Origin: an uncultured Anaerolineae bacterium
GTDB taxonomy: Bacteria; Chloroflexota; Anaerolineae; JACIWP01
DNA: 64,000 nt
NCBI GenBank assembly: GCA_938049385.1
Contig: CALIBQ010000004.1
Coordinates: 26,739-90,738, forward strand
Direction: 5' to 3'
Every line of letters begins with the position of its first letter. Position 1 is the first letter of the stretch. Positions 11,190-20,762 of this stretch are shown one piece after another. Below the pieces are notes generated by a model. The model had not been told where the DNA came from. It ran no database searches and was given only the letters and a program-made list of their open reading frames with translations. The position numbers and the translations under genes are program-made.

Positions 11190-12329
11190 TCATCCGCCGG
11201 CCGGCTTGGTGCCGCTCTCCCAGGCCTGGTCCGCCTGGTGGCACTGGACACAGTCGCCGGCGTAGGCATCCTTGTTATGCGAAGCGGGCTTCGCATGACA
11301 GGAATCGCAGTTAGATGCAATCTTGACCCGCAGACCCTCGATATGACAGCCGACGCAGTCCACCTGGGTATGCTTGCCTTTGTACTGGTCCCAGACCTGG
11401 ACGTGTTCCGGCCAACTGCCGCCGGCAAAGCTCCATGTGCTCGCAGGGTCATGACAAGAGGCGCAGTCGTCGCCGCCAAATTCATGCGCCCGCTGGTGGC
11501 AGGCGGCGCATTTCGTGGACAGCCCGCTGAAGTTCGGGAAGCGATGACAGGAGAAGCAGGGCACCTCAGCATGCTTCCCGACCAGCGGCATCGGGTGCAC
11601 CGCTACCTTCACCTGTGACCACTCGCGCGTGGACGTATGGCACAGGTCGCAGTTCAGGTTCTCCACGTCATGCGGATCAACGTGGCAGGCACTGCATTCC
11701 GACAGCTTCACATCCAGGTTGCGCTGTTCATGGCAGTCCAAACAGACGCTCATGTTGCAGACCACATTGCCGGAGACCGGATCGAAACCGTGACCTACCT
11801 GCCCGTGGCAGTCACTGCAGTAGACGTCCAGCGCCTCGCCATGCTCGATTTTGTCCACAACGATGCGGTGCGGGGTGCGGAGCCGGTCGCCGGGGATTTC
11901 CGCCGGCAGGTTGTAGTGACAGACGACGCAGTCCGCCGGCCGCTCCGCTGTGATGTCGGCGATAAGTCCTTTGTGCGAGGCATCCTTATCCGAGACGGTG
12001 CCATCGCCGGCATGACAGGTCACACAGCCCAGCTTGCCGTGCGGCTTGAAGATGGATTCTACCTCGACGAGAAACTCTTCCACCTTAGTCGGATCTGCCG
12101 CGCTGGCCTTCAGCGCTTCCAGGGAAAAATGGCATTCCCGACAGGTCTGGGATTTCGCCGGCAGGGCATAGGCGATGGCGTGCAGAGTCGGGGTGGGCGT
12201 AGGCGCTTTGCCGGCCAGAGCCAGGCCCACGGGCTGGAGCAGGAGTCCCAGGCCAATGGCGACGCCAGCCAGCGCCAGCGCGATGACGATCAGTACCCAA
12301 CGCGGCAAATTTTGTGGAAGCATGCTCAC
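11190..12329 (-). CDS. Membrane-anchored multihaem cytochrome c (13 haem motifs)
   Basis: A 379-residue exported cytochrome with thirteen CxxCH motifs, from TCRECHFSLE to DCVQCHQADQ, spread over almost the whole chain. The N-terminal hydrophobic segment (residues 9-40) probably stays as a membrane anchor; there is no clear lipobox. A short Pro/Thr spacer (APTPTPTLH) separates the anchor from the haem domain. The dense haem packing (about one per 25 residues) suggests an electron wire. It lies between the nrfD-like gene and the 11-haem cytochrome gene, so it probably takes electrons from the quinol-oxidising or -reducing NrfD module. Confidence 0.9.
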   Translation of the reverse strand: MSMLPQNLPRWVLIVIALALAGVAIGLGLLLQPVGLALAGKAPTPTPTLHAIAYALPAKSQTCRECHFSLEALKASAADPTKVEEFLVEVESIFKPHGKLGCVTCHAGDGTVSDKDASHKGLIADITAERPADCVVCHYNLPAEIPGDRLRTPHRIVVDKIEHGEALDVYCSDCHGQVGHGFDPVSGNVVCNMSVCLDCHEQRNLDVKLSECSACHVDPHDVENLNCDLCHTSTREWSQVKVAVHPMPLVGKHAEVPCFSCHRFPNFSGLSTKCAACHQRAHEFGGDDCASCHDPASTWSFAGGSWPEHVQVWDQYKGKHTQVDCVGCHIEGLRVKIASNCDSCHAKPASHNKDAYAGDCVQCHQADQAWESGTKPAGG

Positions 12330-12335
12330 CCTCCC

Positions 12336-13271
12336 TTACAGCGCCACGGGAATGCCGGCGAACACGATGAGGTAACGCAGGAACAAGCCGGCGATGACAA
12401 TGCCCGCGCCCGACAAGATGCCCGAGACAAGACCGTGCCGGCGGGCGCCGATGGCGTAGGCATGGATGACAAACGGGTAAAACAGCCCGGGCACTACCAC
12501 AAAAGCCCAGAAAATGATGGCACCAGGCCCCATGAAGATCAAGCGTGCTGATTCTGCCGCCGCGCCTCCCCTCAGCCAGGCCACCGCCAGCACCAAGCCG
12601 ATAAGCACCGCCTCGAGGCCAATCAGCACGATGTGGATGACGGGAAGCGCATGGAAGCGCCGAGCGATATCGGGTACAGCAATGGTAGCCCCCAGGTCAA
12701 TGGTCAGGCCCATGCCAGTAGAGCCGGCGGACACCAGAAACAACAGCGGCAGTAGCGGCGTATGCCAGAGGGGCACCGCCCGCACCACCGAGAGCAGGAT
12801 GCCAGTGTAGATGGCCACGCCGACGGCAAGTACCGAGCCCACGCTCGCCAGCACCCGCCGGATGGAGCGGTACGGAAGCGCGGCCGGCAGAAACTTCAGG
12901 AAACGCCGCAACCAGGCCAGGATGCCGGGGTAATTGTCCATGAGTTCCATGAGGCCGTACAGCAGGCTTACCGGGATAAAGAGCGTCAACAACCAGATAC
13001 CCCAGGTCATTACAGAGGTGAAGTGGGTGAACATGTAGATAATGCGCCAGGGCTCCATTTTGCCGGCGCCCAGGTCAAAAATGAGCAGAAGGGAGCCGAT
13101 GATGACCAATGGGCCGCTGACGCCGGCGCCGATGAGCGTCGTCGGGCAAAAGGCGTGCTTATACCGCTCGCCGGTCAGCTCCACCACTGCCGCAGTGAGC
13201 AGTGAGCCAGCGCCCATCCCGCCGAGGAACAGATAGATGGCGACCAGCCATCCCCAATGCTCTTGTCCCAT
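12336..13271 (-). CDS. NrfD/PsrC-family quinone-interacting membrane subunit
   Basis: A 311-residue integral membrane protein with eight or more hydrophobic helices. The N-terminus WGWLVAIYLFLGGMGAGSLL is the family hallmark of NrfD-type subunits, which exchange electrons between the quinone pool and an attached iron-sulphur protein. It lies 17 bp after the ferredoxin gene and 6 bp before the 13-haem cytochrome gene. There is no molybdopterin catalytic subunit in the operon, so the partner on the outer side is most likely the cytochrome pair. Confidence 0.9.
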   Translation of the reverse strand: MGQEHWGWLVAIYLFLGGMGAGSLLTAAVVELTGERYKHAFCPTTLIGAGVSGPLVIIGSLLLIFDLGAGKMEPWRIIYMFTHFTSVMTWGIWLLTLFIPVSLLYGLMELMDNYPGILAWLRRFLKFLPAALPYRSIRRVLASVGSVLAVGVAIYTGILLSVVRAVPLWHTPLLPLLFLVSAGSTGMGLTIDLGATIAVPDIARRFHALPVIHIVLIGLEAVLIGLVLAVAWLRGGAAAESARLIFMGPGAIIFWAFVVVPGLFYPFVIHAYAIGARRHGLVSGILSGAGIVIAGLFLRYLIVFAGIPVAL

Positions 13272-13288
13272 GCTTGCTCCTCCTGGCC

Positions 13289-13963
13289 TTATTCATCGGG
13301 GAAGATGTAGAACAGGATGCCAGGCTCCGTGCTGAATTCTGGATGCAGGGGCTTGGCTCGCCCAGAAGCGATGAGCTTGCTCACTTCACTGTCCGGGTCA
13401 TCCAGCCGGCCGAAAAGGCGAGCGCCCGGCGCACAGGCCTGCACACAGGCCGGCTCTCCTCCCCCCAGCACCCAGTCCAGGCACAACCAGCACTTTTCCG
13501 CGATGCCCTTTTCCTCATCGTAGCGCCGCGCATCATACGGGCAGGCTAACATGCAGTAACGGCATCCGACGCAGGTCTTATGATTGACCAACACCGTCCC
13601 GCTCTCATGATGGTAGGTTGCACCGGTGGGACAGACGGTGGCGCAGGGCGGTTTCACACAGTGCTGACACTGTACCGGCAGGAAGTAAGGGCTTCCGTCA
13701 AGCTTTTGCTTGCGGTAAACACGGATGTACGACATGTCCCCCGGCAGTTCGTTGCGCTGATGACAAGCCAGCTCACAGGCGCGACAGCCAGTACATTTGT
13801 TTAGGTCAATGATGAGAGCATACTTGCCGCGTGTCTCGGCCAGCGCCTGCTCCAGAGTGAGCAGTTTACCGCCGGCAGCGATAAGGATAGTGCCGGCCAT
13901 GCCGGTCTTGAGGAACTGCTTGCGGGACAGGCTTTGCTTGGGTCTTTCGTTCGTATCGTTCAT
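13289..13963 (-). CDS. NrfC-like ferredoxin subunit with four 4Fe-4S clusters
   Basis: A periplasmic-type iron-sulphur protein of about 224 residues with the cysteine clusters CTGCRACELAC, CQHCVKPPCATVC, CVGCRYCMLAC and CWLC...CVQAC, enough for four 4Fe-4S centres. It relays electrons between an NrfD quinone subunit and haem proteins. The N-terminal SLSRKQFLKTG looks like a Tat signal, but the twin arginines are Arg-Lys. The start MNDTNERPK at 13963 has a GGAG site inside the alternative start at 13978. It is the first gene of the cytochrome operon. Confidence 0.88.
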   Translation of the reverse strand: MNDTNERPKQSLSRKQFLKTGMAGTILIAAGGKLLTLEQALAETRGKYALIIDLNKCTGCRACELACHQRNELPGDMSYIRVYRKQKLDGSPYFLPVQCQHCVKPPCATVCPTGATYHHESGTVLVNHKTCVGCRYCMLACPYDARRYDEEKGIAEKCWLCLDWVLGGGEPACVQACAPGARLFGRLDDPDSEVSKLIASGRAKPLHPEFSTEPGILFYIFPDE

Positions 13964-14077
13964 ACAGGACAGCTCCATTCCATTGCTCTGCGAACGCTAG
14001 GAACCCATTCCAACCGAGGAGACAATTTGACAAAATACTCAGAACTGAACATATTATTGCTTAGCATCCTATGATAA

Positions 14078-14105
14078 ATTATAACAGCTTTTTGGGCTTT
14101 GACAA
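14078..14105 (-). promoter_or_regulatory. Predicted promoter of the NrfD/cytochrome operon
   Basis: On the minus strand TTGTCA (14105-14100) and a perfect TATAAT (14083-14078) are separated by 16 bp. The leader to the ferredoxin start is about 108 nt. Confidence 0.6.
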
Positions 14106-14116
14106 GCCCGTAAGGG

Positions 14117-14279
14117 GTGTTGAAAAAGTCCAAACATGCAATCTGAGGAAGAGCGGCCTGGCGGCTGAAGCCGCGGCAACAACTGCGAAGCCTGCGTAGG
14201 CAGGCTTCGCGAAGTCGGCGCAAGCTGACTTCGCAGGCGTAGCCGCAGTTTCAACTGCCAGGCGACGAGCCAATACCCG
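14117..14279 (+). repeat. Dispersed palindromic repeat, family A, copy 2
   Basis: The fullest family A copy in this orientation. It starts GTGTTGAAAAAGTCC, has the CGGCCTGGCGGCTGAA core at 14154, and ends GAGCCAATACCC. Internal dyads include GCCTGCGTAGGCAGGC and the outer pair around CTGGCGGCTGAAGCCGCGG. It fills most of the gap before the PadR-PATAN gene. Confidence 0.78.
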
Positions 14280-14325
14280 CTTTCCCCACACCCTCCGCAA
14301 GCAGCTTTGCGGGGAAGGAGCGAGC

Positions 14326-15831
14326 ATGGGAACGCTGGCAGTAACCCCTCTGGACCTGCTGGTGCTGGGGCTTCTCCAGGAACGCCCTATGCACGGCTAC
14401 GAACTGTACCAACGCATTAAGACCGAGCGGATTGACCGCTGGTTCAATATCAGCATGCCCGGCGTGTACTATGCCCTCGGGAAACTGCGCGACCGGGGAT
14501 ATGTCTCCGAAATCCGACAGCGGCGCGGTTCAGTGGACAAGGCGATATATCTGCTGACCGACGCCGGCCAACAGGCGTTCTTCGAGGCGCTCGAGGCCCA
14601 TGTCGCCGGCCATATCCCCATCCATTTTGATTACGACCTGAGCATATATCTCCTCAACCGCCTGCCCATCGATCGCGCCCTGGCATTGATGGAACAGCGC
14701 ATGGAGGCCCTGCGCCAGTGGCAGATGCAGGTGCGCGAATCCATGGAACAGGAGCAGGACCTGAACCCGCGCCTGCGCGCCATCTTTGACCACACCCTGC
14801 GCTTCACCACCATGGAGCGCATGTGGATGGGAGAACTCATCGAATCCATCCAGGGGAACGCCGGCGCTCTCGAAGAACCGGGCAAACGAAGGTTGATGGT
14901 CATGAGCGGCGACCTGCGGCAGTACCACCTTCCCGACCTTCTGCGCCTGATCGCTTCCGGTAAGCACTCCGGCACGCTCACCATCACCGACGGCGTGCTG
15001 GGCAGGGCCATCAACTTCGTGCGCGGCCAGCCCAACTGCATCGCCGGCTATCGGCTGGACCAGGAGGAATCAGTACCGCGTTCTGAGGAAGATTCCTTCC
15101 GCGCCATATACGACCTCTTCCGCTGGCAGGCCGGCGAGTTCATCTTTGACCAGTCCCAGCCCCGGCATCAGTGGTGCGTCCCCGTCCACCTCATCACCTC
15201 TCAGCTCATCCTGGAAGGCTGCCGCTGGGTGGATAACTGGGAGACCATCCGCCGGCTCGTGTCGTCATCGGAAGCTGTCTTCGAAGTCAGCATGGGAGCG
15301 GAAGAGCTGGAAAAGCTTGGGGTAACGGAGGCAGAGAAGGCGTTCCTCAACGAGGTGAACGGCGGTCGCGATATCACAGACATCGCCGGCCGGCTCCAGC
15401 TCACGCTCTTTGAAGCCTCGCGCATCGCCTATACCCTGCTGGCCGTCGGCGCCATCCGCTATGGAGACCTGGAGCGGATTCGCCTACGCAGGACTTTCCG
15501 CGAGATCGCAGAGCTGAACTGTCGCGGCACGCTGGTACTGCGCAAGCACCCTTCTGACACCAGTTGCGAACAGGCGGTCAACCGCGCTTGTGCCGACATC
15601 CCCATCCGCATCGAGAACGGCCATATTGTGGACCAAACGCCGCCCGATATGGAAATGGACCTGCTTGTCAATATATACCGGACTTTCCTGATCCGCCAAA
15701 TCGAGGTCATCCGGCAGTACTTTGGGCTGGATGCGGCTCGTGAACTCGCCGCGCGCACACTGCGCCAGCTTGTGCCCGAACTGCAGGCAGTGGCGGAGCG
15801 CTACGGCTTTGTCCGCATACTGCACCCCTGA
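14326..15831 (+). CDS. PadR-family regulator fused to a PATAN (DUF4388) domain
   Basis: A 501-residue protein. Residues 1-95 form a PadR winged helix (LLVLGLLQERPMHGYELYQRI ... YYALGKLRDRGYV), followed by a helical PadR C-terminal part. From about residue 187 there is a PATAN/DUF4388 domain (MSGDLRQYHLPDLLRLIASGKHSGTLTI), a module common in bacterial signalling, and then some 200 residues of helical sequence without a recognised family. PadR proteins repress transporter or stress genes and respond to small ligands. The fusion suggests a second input. The GGAAGGAG site supports the start. It is monocistronic, and no operator could be assigned. Confidence 0.85.
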   Translation: MGTLAVTPLDLLVLGLLQERPMHGYELYQRIKTERIDRWFNISMPGVYYALGKLRDRGYVSEIRQRRGSVDKAIYLLTDAGQQAFFEALEAHVAGHIPIHFDYDLSIYLLNRLPIDRALALMEQRMEALRQWQMQVRESMEQEQDLNPRLRAIFDHTLRFTTMERMWMGELIESIQGNAGALEEPGKRRLMVMSGDLRQYHLPDLLRLIASGKHSGTLTITDGVLGRAINFVRGQPNCIAGYRLDQEESVPRSEEDSFRAIYDLFRWQAGEFIFDQSQPRHQWCVPVHLITSQLILEGCRWVDNWETIRRLVSSSEAVFEVSMGAEELEKLGVTEAEKAFLNEVNGGRDITDIAGRLQLTLFEASRIAYTLLAVGAIRYGDLERIRLRRTFREIAELNCRGTLVLRKHPSDTSCEQAVNRACADIPIRIENGHIVDQTPPDMEMDLLVNIYRTFLIRQIEVIRQYFGLDAARELAARTLRQLVPELQAVAERYGFVRILHP

Positions 15832-15840
15832 ACGGCCTGC

Positions 15841-18324
15841 TCAGGGGAGCGGATAGCGCAGTTCGCCGGCGCTCGTCATGTAAATCCAGTAGCCCCGGCC
15901 CGGCTCCAGCGTCCGCAGAGTGTTGAGGCTGGGCGGCAAGTCCGGGTAATAGGAACGGGCCCCCAGCACCGGGTCAAAGCTCATCACCACCCGGTACTTG
16001 CCAGCGATGGAGGCCAACGCCGTTTCCACTGGCATCGGCTCCTGGGGCAAAAAGCTCACGAGGTTATAGCCGCGGCACAGCGACAGGGGCAGGTCCGCCG
16101 GCACTTCCAGCCCGCTCAACTCCCATGCACCGTCCCCATCCATGCGCACCCAGTAGCCGTTTGCGAAGTCAAACGTGCGCAGGGTGTTCATGCCTTCCGG
16201 CAGATCGGGATAATAGGACAGCGCGCCCTGCCCACAGCGCATGGTCTGCACCGCTTTATATGCTCCACTCATGCTGGCCAGCAGGCTGCGCAGGTTGGCA
16301 TCCGCCGGCAGGACGCTGAACGAGATAAGGTTCCAGCCGTCGCGCAGGTTCACCCGCCGGCTCGCGTGCCGCGTCTGGCGCAGGTGAATCTGCGTGATAT
16401 CTCCATACGCGGTCCAGACCGGCTCGCCCGGCCCCATCGCCCACGCCGGCTGGCCGTTCACCACGAAGCGGATGCGGGAACCAGGAAGTGCGCCGTCATG
16501 CTGAGGAGTGGAAGGGTCATCGGCGTACACCGGCATAGGCCCGTACTGGCCGACGGTCGTCACGTAATACGTGCCACAGCGATAATTCTGATCGTCATAG
16601 GCGTCGATGATGGAGCCGACAGGTGCCAGCCGGCCATCTATCAGCGTGACCTCCCCGTAAAAGTTCACCCACTGATTGGTGGGGATGAGCGGGCCAGGCG
16701 TGTTGGTCGGCGTCGGCGTCCAGGTGGGGAACGGTGTGCGCGTCGGGGTCGGCGTATATATCCACGTGGGTGTGGGGGTTCGAGTGGGCGTGGGCGTGTT
16801 CGTCGGCAAGCGCGTCCAGGTCGCGGTGGCGGTAGCGGTGCTGGTCGGGGTCGGAGTAGCGGTCGCGGTGGCGGTCGGCGTCTGGCTGGGCGTAGCAGTG
16901 GCGGTGGGCGTCCCGGTCTGGGTGGGGGTAAATGTCGCGGTGGGCGAGGAAGTGAATGTGGCCGTAGGGGTCGGCGTGTCCGCCGGCGTCTCCAGGCTCT
17001 GGAAATCCAGCAGGAAGATATCCCAGCTCGCGTTGGTATCCCCACCCACCAAGTTGCTGGCCAGCGAGCGGAAGACGATCCAGCGGCCGTCGGAGGAGAA
17101 ATCCGGCACGTCGCTGTAGGAGTTGCCGGCCACCCCGCTGACGTTCAGCGAGACCAGCCGCGTCTGCCCCGTGGAGCGCTGATGGACAAAGATGTCGCGG
17201 TAGGCGTTCGTGTCGTTGATGTCCAGGTTATTCGCATCGGAGGAGAAGAGTATCTTGTCCCCGTCCCCGGAGATGGCATAGCAGTAACTGCCGGCATTGG
17301 CCTCTGCGCCCGTACCCGACACCGAGACGCGCCAGGTCTGCCCGGTCACCCGGTCGTGGACGAATACATCGCTTTGGTTGTTGGTGTCGCCGGCCACCAG
17401 GTTGCTGGCCTCCGAGCTGAAGGCCACATAACGCCCGTCAGCCGAAATGGCCGGCGAACTGCTGGCACCGTTCCCCTCGGTGCCATCTGAGGCCACAGAG
17501 ACCCGCTCTGTGGTGCCCAGCCAGCGGTCCCGCACGAACACGTCGCTGACCGCATTCGTGTCTCCCGGCACCAGGTTCGCCGCCGAGGAGACGAAGGCCA
17601 CATAGCGGCCGTCGGCGGAGACAGCAGAACCGCGCGAGAAACCGTTGCCCTCCGCGCCGGCGCTCGACACGGAAACCCGCTCGATGGCGGAGGTCTGCAG
17701 GTCGTAGACGAACACATCCCCCACGGCGTTGGTGTCATTCTCCACCAGGTTGGTCGCCCAAGAGGTGAAAGCCACGAAGCGGCCGCTGGCGGATACGGCC
17801 GGCGCCGTGCTTTCCCCGTTCCCCTCGGCGCCGGCCCCCGAGACCGACACGCGGCGTGTCTGGCCGGTGCTCATGTCCCACACGAACACGTCCCAGGTGC
17901 CGTTGGTATCGCCCTCCACCAAGTTGGACGCCAGGGAATCGAAAGCGATGATGCGGCCGTCGGCGGAAATGTCCGGGTTGTGGCTGGCCTGGTTGGCCGG
18001 CCCTCCACCTGTGGCCACCGAGATCAAGATAGTCGTGCCGGCCAGACGGTCTCGGAGGAAGATGTCCGCGGCGCTGTTGGTATCGCCGGCGACCAGGTTC
18101 GACGCCAGCGAGCTGAAGGCCGCATAACGTCCGTCATCGCTGACGGCATTGTCCATGCTGTCGTCGTTGCCCTCGGTGCCGTCGCTGGCCACGGAAACGC
18201 GCTCGATGACCGCCGCGGCGGACACGGATGACGCGAGCATCCCTGGGCGAGCACCCAGCGCGGCCAGCAGGAAAACGAGGCCCAGTGCCGTCAGCAGGCC
18301 GGCGACCCTCCATGCTCTGGACAT
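15841..18324 (-). CDS. Secreted seven-bladed beta-propeller protein with Thr-Pro linker
   Basis: A large exported protein (about 827 residues) with a signal peptide. Seven consecutive repeats of about 58 residues, each with SVSxxGxExN...DGRYVAFxSxASNLVxGDTNxxxDVFVxDR, fit a PD40/TolB-like propeller with seven blades (roughly residues 35-445). A Thr/Pro-rich linker of about 110 residues follows ([11 protein letters not shown] style), then a domain near [16 protein letters not shown] and two copies of a GWNLIS...SYYPDLP...NTLRT...GYWV unit at the C-terminus. The start at 18324 has an AAGGAGGGAGG site; an in-frame ATG at 18345 overlaps it. The job is unknown; surface binding is inferred. Confidence 0.85.
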   Translation of the reverse strand: MSRAWRVAGLLTALGLVFLLAALGARPGMLASSVSAAAVIERVSVASDGTEGNDDSMDNAVSDDGRYAAFSSLASNLVAGDTNSAADIFLRDRLAGTTILISVATGGGPANQASHNPDISADGRIIAFDSLASNLVEGDTNGTWDVFVWDMSTGQTRRVSVSGAGAEGNGESTAPAVSASGRFVAFTSWATNLVENDTNAVGDVFVYDLQTSAIERVSVSSAGAEGNGFSRGSAVSADGRYVAFVSSAANLVPGDTNAVSDVFVRDRWLGTTERVSVASDGTEGNGASSSPAISADGRYVAFSSEASNLVAGDTNNQSDVFVHDRVTGQTWRVSVSGTGAEANAGSYCYAISGDGDKILFSSDANNLDINDTNAYRDIFVHQRSTGQTRLVSLNVSGVAGNSYSDVPDFSSDGRWIVFRSLASNLVGGDTNASWDIFLLDFQSLETPADTPTPTATFTSSPTATFTPTQTGTPTATATPSQTPTATATATPTPTSTATATATWTRLPTNTPTPTRTPTPTWIYTPTPTRTPFPTWTPTPTNTPGPLIPTNQWVNFYGEVTLIDGRLAPVGSIIDAYDDQNYRCGTYYVTTVGQYGPMPVYADDPSTPQHDGALPGSRIRFVVNGQPAWAMGPGEPVWTAYGDITQIHLRQTRHASRRVNLRDGWNLISFSVLPADANLRSLLASMSGAYKAVQTMRCGQGALSYYPDLPEGMNTLRTFDFANGYWVRMDGDGAWELSGLEVPADLPLSLCRGYNLVSFLPQEPMPVETALASIAGKYRVVMSFDPVLGARSYYPDLPPSLNTLRTLEPGRGYWIYMTSAGELRYPLP

Positions 18325-18375
18325 CTTCCTCCCTCCTTCAGCCATATACAGCGGTGCGCAAATCCCTTAAATCGT

Positions 18376-19554
18376 TCAGCGCAGGCCGGCGGCGCGATGC
18401 CCCTGCGCGATCTGCTCCGCCATACGGTCCAGCGCCTCCAGGTCCTCCTTGCGCGGCAGGCCGCGCACATACACGGGCTCGATGAACTGCGCCGAGAGGT
18501 TGGTCACCAGCGATTGAATCGTGTTGACCGCTTTGGTCCCCCACAGATAGGAGCCAAAGATGGAGAAATATTTGGCTTTCGGCCGCAGTGCATTGATCAG
18601 CACCGCGCCGAAGACCCCGTAGGGATGCGGGCTGGTCTCCACGGTGGGCACACCCAGGATGATACTGCCGGCATCCACCATGGCGATGGCCAGCTTGCCG
18701 ATATCCATGCTCGCTAGATCGAAGAGCTGGGCATTGACCCCTTTGGCGACCAGGCTGTCCGCCAGCCTGTGCGCCATGATCTCGGTGCTCCCGTGCATGG
18801 TAACATAGGGGATGAGCGCGATGTTCTTCGGCTCGCCCAGCACCCATTCGCGGTAGGCATCCAGGATGAACGCCGGCCGGTTGTACGCCGGCCCATGGCT
18901 GGGCGCGATGACCGAGATGTCATAGCCGGCCAGGCGCTCCAGATGCTTGCGGATATGGCGCGCGAAGGGCATCATGATCTCGGCGTAATAGCGCTTGGCC
19001 GCCTCATATGCCTGCCACTCATCCGGCACATACAGCGAGGAGGTAGCCAGGTGGGAGCCGAAAAAGTCGCAGGAGAAGAGGATTTTTTCCTCCCGCAGGT
19101 AGGTCGCCATGGTCTCCGGCCAGTGCACCCAAGGCATATGCAGGAACTCCAGCGTTACATCTCCCAAAGAGAGGGTTTCGCCATCTTCCACTGTCTGTAT
19201 GGCACCCTCCGGGAGATGGAGCAGGTTGACCAGCATCGGCTTGGCCTTGGGAGTCGCGAGGATGCGCGCCCCCGGATAGCGCTCCAACAGCTTGGGCAGA
19301 GTGCCGGAATGGTCCTGCTCCGCATGGTTGGAGATGATATAATCCACCGCCGGCATGCCGGCCAGCGCTTCCAGGAATCCCTGCTCCAGCGCAGGCTCCA
19401 CCGCATCAATGAGCACCCGCTTCTCCGAACCCTTGATGTAGTAGGCGTTGTAGCTAGTGCCGTCCGGTAACGGGATCAGCGCGTCGAACAAGCGGCGGTT
19501 CCAGTGCACCGCCGGCAACTGCCACACCCGCTCTGTCATCTTATGAACAAACAT
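18376..19554 (-). CDS. fprA: A-type flavodiiron protein (O2/NO reductase)
   Basis: A flavodiiron protein of about 392 residues: an N-terminal metallo-beta-lactamase-like diiron domain with the ligand motif NHAEQDHSG, a further His in MPWVHWPE, the Asp of CDFFGSH and the His of PSHGPAY, then a flavodoxin domain from about residue 250 (NIALIPYVTMHGSTEIMA). It reduces oxygen or nitric oxide to protect anaerobic metabolism. The start at 19554 follows CAAGGAGGA; the longer frame up to 19596 lacks a site. It has its own predicted promoter. No fused rubredoxin domain was seen. Confidence 0.92.
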   Translation of the reverse strand: MFVHKMTERVWQLPAVHWNRRLFDALIPLPDGTSYNAYYIKGSEKRVLIDAVEPALEQGFLEALAGMPAVDYIISNHAEQDHSGTLPKLLERYPGARILATPKAKPMLVNLLHLPEGAIQTVEDGETLSLGDVTLEFLHMPWVHWPETMATYLREEKILFSCDFFGSHLATSSLYVPDEWQAYEAAKRYYAEIMMPFARHIRKHLERLAGYDISVIAPSHGPAYNRPAFILDAYREWVLGEPKNIALIPYVTMHGSTEIMAHRLADSLVAKGVNAQLFDLASMDIGKLAIAMVDAGSIILGVPTVETSPHPYGVFGAVLINALRPKAKYFSIFGSYLWGTKAVNTIQSLVTNLSAQFIEPVYVRGLPRKEDLEALDRMAEQIAQGHRAAGLR

Positions 19555-19610
19555 AGGCGTATCCTCCTTGTGATCGTCGCTCGCGCCTGCCCTCACTGGG
19601 CATCCATCTC

Positions 19611-19639
19611 ATTGTAACATGTGCCGCCTCACATTTCAA
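19611..19639 (-). promoter_or_regulatory. Predicted promoter of the flavodiiron gene
   Basis: Minus-strand TTGAAA (19639-19634) and TACAAT (19616-19611) are separated by 17 bp. It touches the last bases of the upstream CPBP gene, so the flavodiiron gene can be transcribed separately. Confidence 0.55.
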
Positions 19640-20730
19640 GGATTATTCCTTACATTTTCGGTAGTCTCCTCGCGCCAGATGGGGTCCAGGAGGAGAATCA
19701 GCGCCGCCGCAAGCCATACGCACAGCACGCCGTACAGGCCAGCGCCAAAGGAAAAAATCGGGTGATTGGGCTTATAGACCACCGCGAGAAAGAAGGATGC
19801 CGCCTGATTGTTCAGCGCATGCAGGAAGGCCGCCAACCATACGCTCCCCGACTTCAACACCGCATAGCCCAGGATGACCGCCAGCCCGACGCAGTAGGCG
19901 GTCATCAGGAAGATGCCGGCTACCGGATAGCTCGGGTAATTATGCCCCATAGCGATCACCGGCGCATGCCACAGCCCCCAGATGACGCCGATGACCAGCA
20001 TACCGCGCAGTTTGCCCAACCGGATAAGCTCCGACTGGAGATATCCTCGCCAGCCGTACTCCTCTCCGAAGGCGAACAAAAGCCCGAGGAACGGTCCCAG
20101 CACCACCGACTGCAGGGCAATGACGAACCACAGGAGGGGTGCCGGCAGTCCCATATCCCCGCCCAGCAGTGCCGTGAGGTCCACAGCCTCTCCCAGGCGA
20201 AAGGCCATGTTCAGCAGGGTTTGCAGGCCGTAAAAAGCGGCAAAGCCGGCCCAGAAGACCAGCCAGTACCGCGGCCGGCCGCCGGCCAGCCCCAGGCGCG
20301 CAAACGCTTCTTTCCCCATCACCAGGCGCATGACCAGCACTGCCAGCAGGGCCGCCAGGCCCACTGCCTGGCTGACTATCGCGTTGATATTCAGCACGAT
20401 GAAATCGTAACTGAACAAGGCGACCAGCGTGGTCGCGGTATGCACCAGGGTATAGAGGATAAAAAGGTAGAACACCCAGCAGGCCGGCTCGCCGCGCCGT
20501 CGGGCCTGGTACAGCACATGGTCCTGGAATAGAAAGAGGGAACAGAGGATGGCGGAGAACGCCGGCAGGAGCATCTGGAGCTGTAACATCATGATCGCCG
20601 GCTGGCTGGCCCCATATCCCACCGTCCGCCACAGCAGGAGGTTCAATCCCCATGTCAGCGCAAAGGTCATGCCCAGGAATATCCCGACCTGGCGCCAGCG
20701 CACCCCGCCCCGATCCTGCAGTAGTTCCAT
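19636..20730 (-). CDS. CPBP-family intramembrane metalloprotease
   Basis: A 364-residue membrane protein with about eight hydrophobic segments. The CPBP/Abi active-site motifs are EEYGWRG (EExxxR), the His of WGLWHAPVI and the His-Asn of HALNNQAAS. Such proteases cleave membrane proteins or prenylated substrates; in Gram-positives some are linked to bacteriocin immunity. The start follows GGAGGAG. The gene is downstream of the FHA gene and a 98-bp gap with a hairpin, so the two may form one unit with partial termination between them. Its substrate is unknown. Confidence 0.85.
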   Translation of the reverse strand: MELLQDRGGVRWRQVGIFLGMTFALTWGLNLLLWRTVGYGASQPAIMMLQLQMLLPAFSAILCSLFLFQDHVLYQARRRGEPACWVFYLFILYTLVHTATTLVALFSYDFIVLNINAIVSQAVGLAALLAVLVMRLVMGKEAFARLGLAGGRPRYWLVFWAGFAAFYGLQTLLNMAFRLGEAVDLTALLGGDMGLPAPLLWFVIALQSVVLGPFLGLLFAFGEEYGWRGYLQSELIRLGKLRGMLVIGVIWGLWHAPVIAMGHNYPSYPVAGIFLMTAYCVGLAVILGYAVLKSGSVWLAAFLHALNNQAASFFLAVVYKPNHPIFSFGAGLYGVLCVWLAAALILLLDPIWREETTENVRNNP

Positions 20731-20762
20731 ATCTCCTCCCGCACAGGTTGGAACGCGATAAA

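Noticed and set aside
16366..17490. 374-codon plus-strand frame opposite the propeller protein
   Set aside because: Arg/Gly-rich antisense of the Thr-Pro linker and repeats; no recognisable protein.
16985..18240. Seven DNA-level repeats of the propeller as a separate repeat array
   Set aside because: They are fully explained by the protein blades of one gene.
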